Below the pieces are notes generated by a model, which was not told where the DNA came from, did not search any database, and saw only the letters and a program-made list of their open reading frames with translations. From contig JARFQM010000356.1 of assembly GCA_029287755.1 (NCBI GenBank), forward strand, positions 1 to 5,809: DNA of 5,809 nucleotides. Direction: 5' to 3'. Source of the stretch: Desulfofustis sp. (GTDB taxonomy: Bacteria; Desulfobacterota; Desulfobulbia; Desulfobulbales; Desulfocapsaceae). Made by a program: the position numbers and the translations under genes. Each line of letters opens with the position of its first letter. Positions within the stretch are counted from its first letter, which is position 1. Positions 5,358 to 5,809 of the stretch are shown piece by piece.

Positions 5358-5809
5358 ACAGATTGAATGCGGTCCTCAAAGGTGCGGTCGATGAGCTCAA
5401 GGCCAGGGGGACCGCCAAGGCCCAGGAGATGGTGGTCACCGGGATCAAACCGGCCAGCGCAGAAAACGGCCCGCGCTACTTTATTGAGGGGTATGGCGAC
5501 AGGGAATTCATCAGGATGAATTCCAATTCCTACCTGGGCATTTCCATGGCGCCGGAAGTAATCGCAGCCGAAGAGGCAGCGGCAAGGGAATTCGGAACGG
5601 GACCGGGTGCGGTCCGCTTCATCAGCGGTACCTATGCGGCGCATACCGATCTGGAGGCCCAACTGGCCCGTTTCCACTCCAAAGGGGCGGGGCTGCTTTT
5701 CTCCTCGGCCTACGTAACCAGCCTCGGGGTGCTCATGCCGCTGGCCACCGGAGACACCGTCTACATCAGCGATGAGCTGAACCACAACTGCATCATCCAG
5801 GCCATGCGC
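5348..5809 (+). CDS. kbl: Kbl-like glycine C-acetyltransferase (2-amino-3-ketobutyrate CoA ligase), 3' end cut by window
   Basis: Only the first 154 residues are present; the frame is open to the window edge. The protein is a PLP-dependent alpha-oxoamine synthase family member. In this context it should cleave 2-amino-3-oxobutyrate with CoA to glycine and acetyl-CoA, taking the unstable product of the preceding dehydrogenase. Family marks are MNSNSYLGIS (57-66), GTGPGAVRFISGTYAAHTDLE (83-103), LFSSAY (117-122) and ISDELNHNCII (140-150), whose histidine H146 should stack on the PLP ring. The PLP lysine lies beyond the window. Compared with E. coli Kbl, the SSCFDAN segment reads SSAYVTS, and the N terminus (1-55) is longer and different. 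It may therefore belong to a separate subgroup, and another acyl-CoA:amino-acid reaction is possible. The 10-bp overlap with tdh is the main argument for the Kbl role. Confidence 0.75.
   Translation, partial: MSLDRLNAVLKGAVDELKARGTAKAQEMVVTGIKPASAENGPRYFIEGYGDREFIRMNSNSYLGISMAPEVIAAEEAAAREFGTGPGAVRFISGTYAAHTDLEAQLARFHSKGAGLLFSSAYVTSLGVLMPLATGDTVYISDELNHNCIIQAMR

Overview
The window carries six protein-coding genes in two divergent blocks, all from a bacterial chromosome. Base composition is moderately GC-rich, with two AT-rich intergenic islands (about 1140-1270 and 4190-4375). The genes are ordinary metabolic ones. There are no phage, plasmid, transposon, tRNA, rRNA or CRISPR signatures. The combination of an SDR-type threonine dehydrogenase, a Kbl-like acyltransferase and ornithine aminotransferase suggests an amino-acid-using environmental bacterium. 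A deltaproteobacterial (Desulfobacterota) or similar anaerobic lineage is my guess; the window alone cannot prove it.

Left block, minus strand, in transcription order: rocD (ornithine aminotransferase, 3934-2729), then after 103 nt a COG2403-type P-loop protein related to cyclic 2,3-diphosphoglycerate synthetase (2625-1309). A 180-nt AT-rich gap follows, holding a candidate promoter. Then come a SagB/ThcOx-type nitroreductase-fold protein (1128-478) and, 17 nt later, a small DUF2784 membrane protein (460-68). The last two look like a two-gene unit. The first two may share a transcript.

Right block, plus strand: an SDR-family L-threonine 3-dehydrogenase (4386-5357) overlaps by 10 bp the start of a Kbl-like alpha-oxoamine synthase family gene (5348 to the window edge, truncated). 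Together they would convert threonine to 2-amino-3-oxobutyrate and then, with CoA, to glycine and acetyl-CoA.

The two blocks are separated by 451 bp of non-coding DNA (3935-4385). It contains repeated GATAA/TTATC words, including a 7-bp inverted repeat, and is the natural place for shared control of ornithine and threonine catabolism. No obviously new multi-gene system is present. The least understood parts are the COG2403 protein beside rocD, the stand-alone SagB-like/DUF2784 pair, and the atypical Kbl-like protein.
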